Source: Bacteroidales bacterium (GTDB taxonomy: Bacteria > Bacteroidota > Bacteroidia > Bacteroidales > WCHB1-69). Taken from it: 8,090 nt of DNA. Position 1 is the stretch's first letter; the number at the start of each line of letters is the position of its first letter. Location of the stretch: positions 1-8,090 of the forward strand of contig JAQUGA010000111.1 in the NCBI GenBank assembly GCA_028684405.1. Reading direction: 5' to 3'. Below are positions 5,548 to 8,090 of this stretch, in pieces. Both the position numbers and the translations under genes were made by a program. The notes beneath the pieces were generated by a model. The model worked only from the letters and a program-made list of their open reading frames with translations, searched no databases and was not told the DNA's origin.

Positions 5548-6993
5548 ATGAAAATATATAAAAGCACTCAATTTGCACTTGGGTTAATCCTAATAGCAGT
5601 TCTGTTTTCAAATTGTCGAAAAGATGAACAGCTTTATGATAAATCAGACGCAAAACTTAGTTTTTCGCACGAAATTGTCGCCTTCGACACCGTTTTTTCA
5701 ACCATTACAACAGCAACTCGCCAATTAATGGTTTATAATCCATACAATAAAGCCATAAATATTTCATCTATTTCACTGGCAGGTGGAACACAATCGCCTT
5801 ATAGTATTAACGTTGATGGAAAAGCAGGAGTTCGTTTTTCGAATGTTGAAATAAGATCTAAAGATAGTTTATACATTTTTATTCAAGTAAATATCAATCC
5901 TTCCAATCAAAATAATCCTTTTTTAATCACCGACTCTATTGTTTTTAATACCAATGGAAACATTCAGGATGTTGATTTGCTTGCATTTGGTCAGGATGCA
6001 AACTTTATAGTTGCCGACACGTATCGCCAAGGATTGCCTCCCTACAAAATTGTTTCCAACGCTGGCGAAACTGCGATATGGGACAACTCTAAACCGTATG
6101 TAATTTATGGATATGCCGTCATTGATTCGGCAGCCAGTTTGCAAATACAAGCCGGATCCCGCATTTATCTTCATAAAAATTCTGGAATTTGGGTCTACCA
6201 AGGCGGTAATATTCAAGTGAATGGAACCAAAGAGCAACCCGTACTATTTAGAGGCGACCGCCCCGAAGAGTGGTATAGCGATGCCGCTGGACAGTGGGAT
6301 AGAATTTGGATAAACGAAGGAAGTCAGGACAATGTGATTAAGCATGCTGTGATCCGAAATGCTTTTATTGGTATTCAAGCCGAAACCCTCGAAAAACCCA
6401 TGGGTAATAAGTTGATTCTTGAAAATACCGAGATTAGGAATGCTTCTGGAATAGGACTTTTTAGCAGAAATTATTCCATCGATGCTACAAATAATGTTAT
6501 TGTAAATTGTGGTCAGTATTGTGTTGCTCTTACGTACGGTGGAACTTACAGTTTCATCCATAATACGATTGCTAATTTTTGGTCGGGTAGCATTCGGCAA
6601 ACGCCAGCTTTTTATTTTAATAATTATCTAGTTAGCAATAATACTGCGATTGCAAATAATTTGACCTTGACTTTTGCCAATTCTATAGTGTATGGCAATA
6701 ATATAAATGAATTTGAAATGGACACCATTCCACAATCGAATGTGCAGTATCTTTTCGATCACAATATTTTAAAAACAGCTTATTTTTTTAGCAATAATAG
6801 TGCTTTTGTAAACTGCAAACAAAATGTAAATCCGCTGTTTAAGGATTATGCAAATTATAATTTTGAATTGTCAACCAGCTCGCCAGCCATTGATGCGGGA
6901 AATACTCTTTATATTCCGTTTGCCCCCAATGATAAAAACGAAGTTCCTAGAATGGGAAATCCTGATATGGGGGCCTTTGAGTTTTCACGATAA
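5548..6993 (+). CDS. Lipoprotein with parallel beta-helix-like domain
   Basis: The 481-residue product has a lipoprotein signal, with a hydrophobic core LGLILIAVLF and lipobox LFSNC; Cys23 is the lipidated residue. Residues about 35-150 form an Ig-like beta domain that begins LSFSHEIVAFDTVFSTI and contains the LMVYNPYNKAINISSISLAGG stretch, a pattern common in Bacteroidota surface lipoproteins. Residues about 190-430 have the spacing of a right-handed parallel beta-helix: repeated short strands with Asn turns such as IWVYQGGNIQVNGT, ILENTEIRNASGIGLF and ATNNVIVNCGQYCVAL. The C-terminus (SPAIDAGN at 446-453, DMGAFEF at 473-479) is the ending seen in pectate-lyase-like and 'choice-of-anchor Q' proteins. 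It is probably held in the outer membrane and may bind or act on polysaccharide, but no catalytic residues can be assigned. It has its own promoter and stands alone. Confidence 0.85.
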   Translation: MKIYKSTQFALGLILIAVLFSNCRKDEQLYDKSDAKLSFSHEIVAFDTVFSTITTATRQLMVYNPYNKAINISSISLAGGTQSPYSINVDGKAGVRFSNVEIRSKDSLYIFIQVNINPSNQNNPFLITDSIVFNTNGNIQDVDLLAFGQDANFIVADTYRQGLPPYKIVSNAGETAIWDNSKPYVIYGYAVIDSAASLQIQAGSRIYLHKNSGIWVYQGGNIQVNGTKEQPVLFRGDRPEEWYSDAAGQWDRIWINEGSQDNVIKHAVIRNAFIGIQAETLEKPMGNKLILENTEIRNASGIGLFSRNYSIDATNNVIVNCGQYCVALTYGGTYSFIHNTIANFWSGSIRQTPAFYFNNYLVSNNTAIANNLTLTFANSIVYGNNINEFEMDTIPQSNVQYLFDHNILKTAYFFSNNSAFVNCKQNVNPLFKDYANYNFELSTSSPAIDAGNTLYIPFAPNDKNEVPRMGNPDMGAFEFSR

Positions 6994-7083
6994 AATCCAA
7001 TAGAAGACAACTGCAATTGTTGGTTGACTGTTGCCTGAAATCGTTGAATTTAATTTTATAGTAAATTTTATTAAAACACAAGA

Positions 7084-8090
7084 TTACAAAAGCTCATTGG
7101 CTAAATTTGCCAGTTCGCTCCGTTCACCTTTTTCAAGTTTAATATGAGCATAAAGTGGATGTTCCTTGATGCGATCGATTAAGTATGAAAGACCGTTGCT
7201 TTGTGCATCCAAATAAGGAGTGTCGATTTGGAAAATGTCGCCTGTAAATATAATTTTTGTGTTTTCACCAGCCCTGGTAATAATGGTTTTCACTTCGTGA
7301 GGAGTGAGATTTTGAGCTTCATCTACAATAAAACAGATGTCGGATAAACTCCTTCCGCGAATATATGCCAAAGGTTGAATGACCAATTTTTCGTTTTCCA
7401 AATCTTCATTTATCGAGTGAAACTCTTTGTCTTGTTCGGAAAACATATTCCGGATAAATTTCAAATTATCAAACAAGGGTTCCATGTATGGATTCAGTTT
7501 TGATTTTATATCTCCGGGCAAAAAACCGATGTCTTTATTGCTCAGTGGAACTATTGGACGAGCCAAAAAAACTTGCTTGTAAAAACGCTTTTGCTCCAAT
7601 GCTCCAGCCAGTGCCAGAAGGGTTTTTCCAGTTCCAGCAACTCCCTGCAAAGTGACTAGTTTGATGTCGGGATTCATAATGGCGTGCAAAGCAAAAACTT
7701 GTTCGGCATTGCGCGGAGTGATGCGATAAGCCGGACGTTTATCCAGTTTTTCGAGCAGTAGTGTATTTGGATTATAGAACGACAAAACCGAACTGCTGCC
7801 ATTTTTTAAAATGTAATAGTGATTGGCCACGGGTGTTTCAATTCCTACTAATTCAGGCTCTATTGTGCCCCGTTCGTAAAATTTAGAAATGATATCTTTA
7901 TCAATATTTTCAATCTTGCTGACACCCGAATATAAATTTTCAATATTTTTTATTTTTCCAGTTTCATAATCTTCAGCTATCATATCAAGTGCTTTGGCTT
8001 TAATTCGCAAGTTTATGTCTTTTGTAACCAAAATAACTTGTCGGTCTGGATGTTTGTCTTGCAGCCATGTTACGGCATTTAAAATGCGAT
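7084..8090 (-). CDS. PhoH-family ATPase with N-terminal PIN domain (5' end outside window)
   Basis: The frame is open to the window edge: the codons from 8088 downward read RILNAVTWLQDKHPDRQVIL before VTKDINLRIKA, so the gene starts beyond 8090. A TTG at 8029-8031 is an internal codon, not the start. The visible 334 residues begin in the end of a PIN ribonuclease domain (ILVTKDINLRIKAKALDMIAEDY, where the Asp of TKD is a typical PIN acidic residue). They continue through a linker to a PhoH P-loop ATPase: Walker A GVAGTGKT (149-156; bases 7621-7644), ARPIVPLSNKDIGFLPGD, Walker B FIVDEAQN (253-260), FTGD (281-284) and GERSELA (321-327). PIN-PhoH fusions are regarded as RNA-acting helicase/ribonucleases. 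This type is often called YlaK/PhoH2 and is distinct from the short PhoH of the ybeZ operon. The stop is convergent to the lipoprotein gene, 90 bases away, with no evident terminator between. Confidence 0.94.
   Translation of the reverse strand, partial: RILNAVTWLQDKHPDRQVILVTKDINLRIKAKALDMIAEDYETGKIKNIENLYSGVSKIENIDKDIISKFYERGTIEPELVGIETPVANHYYILKNGSSSVLSFYNPNTLLLEKLDKRPAYRITPRNAEQVFALHAIMNPDIKLVTLQGVAGTGKTLLALAGALEQKRFYKQVFLARPIVPLSNKDIGFLPGDIKSKLNPYMEPLFDNLKFIRNMFSEQDKEFHSINEDLENEKLVIQPLAYIRGRSLSDICFIVDEAQNLTPHEVKTIITRAGENTKIIFTGDIFQIDTPYLDAQSNGLSYLIDRIKEHPLYAHIKLEKGERSELANLANELL

Noticed and set aside
5923..6600. Two minus-strand frames inside the beta-helix lipoprotein gene
   Set aside because: They are antisense to a gene with a full lipoprotein signal and repeats; no start context or domain supports them.
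6994..7083. A terminator between the two convergent genes
   Set aside because: Only a 4-bp CAAC/GTTG stem near 7015-7030 and imperfect AT dyads are present, with no T-tract after a stable stem.
8029..8031. TTG as the start of the PhoH-family gene
   Set aside because: The frame stays open to the window edge and the upstream codons encode expected PIN-domain sequence, so the true start is outside the window.

Overview
The window looks like a chromosomal segment from a member of the Bacteroidota, most likely a Flavobacteriia-type organism. The DNA is AT-rich. Upstream regions carry the TAnnTTTG -7 motif typical of this phylum and lack clear Shine-Dalgarno sequences. One secreted protein ends in what looks like a type IX secretion (T9SS) C-terminal domain. 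This assignment is inferred from these traits, not from a database match.

Layout. Positions 1-68 hold the 3' part of a 5S rRNA gene (the end of an rRNA operon on the + strand), followed by a strong intrinsic terminator. A small wreck of an IS256-like insertion sequence follows (about 159-348): one terminal end, the first 30 or so codons of a transposase, and a matching inverted end. Next comes a minus-strand block: a 6-phosphofructokinase of the 'group III' type (464-1567) with its own terminator, and just upstream a small two-helix membrane protein (1593-1850), both read from a probable promoter near 1874-1881. A second minus-strand unit holds a short secreted protein with a T9SS-like tail (2269-3051) and, 4 bases after it, a MerR-type DNA-binding protein (1935-2264). 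A third minus-strand unit encodes a phosphodiester-glycosidase-family protein (4302-5183) and, 10 bases after it, a membrane-anchored protein with lysozyme/lytic-transglycosylase-like motifs (3185-4291). This pair probably acts on envelope glycans.

The 364-base divergent spacer (5184-5547) separates that unit from a + strand lipoprotein with a parallel beta-helix-like body (5548-6993), which has the best promoter in the window. Convergent to it, at the right edge, is a PhoH-family ATPase with an N-terminal PIN domain; its 5' end lies beyond the window.

Most of this is ordinary core or envelope gene content. I see no CRISPR array, phage, intact mobile element or obvious defence system. The observations most worth a second look are the deleted IS relic beside the rRNA operon, the glycosidase/lysozyme-like gene pair, the secreted-protein/MerR pair, and the mixed active-site signature of the phosphofructokinase.
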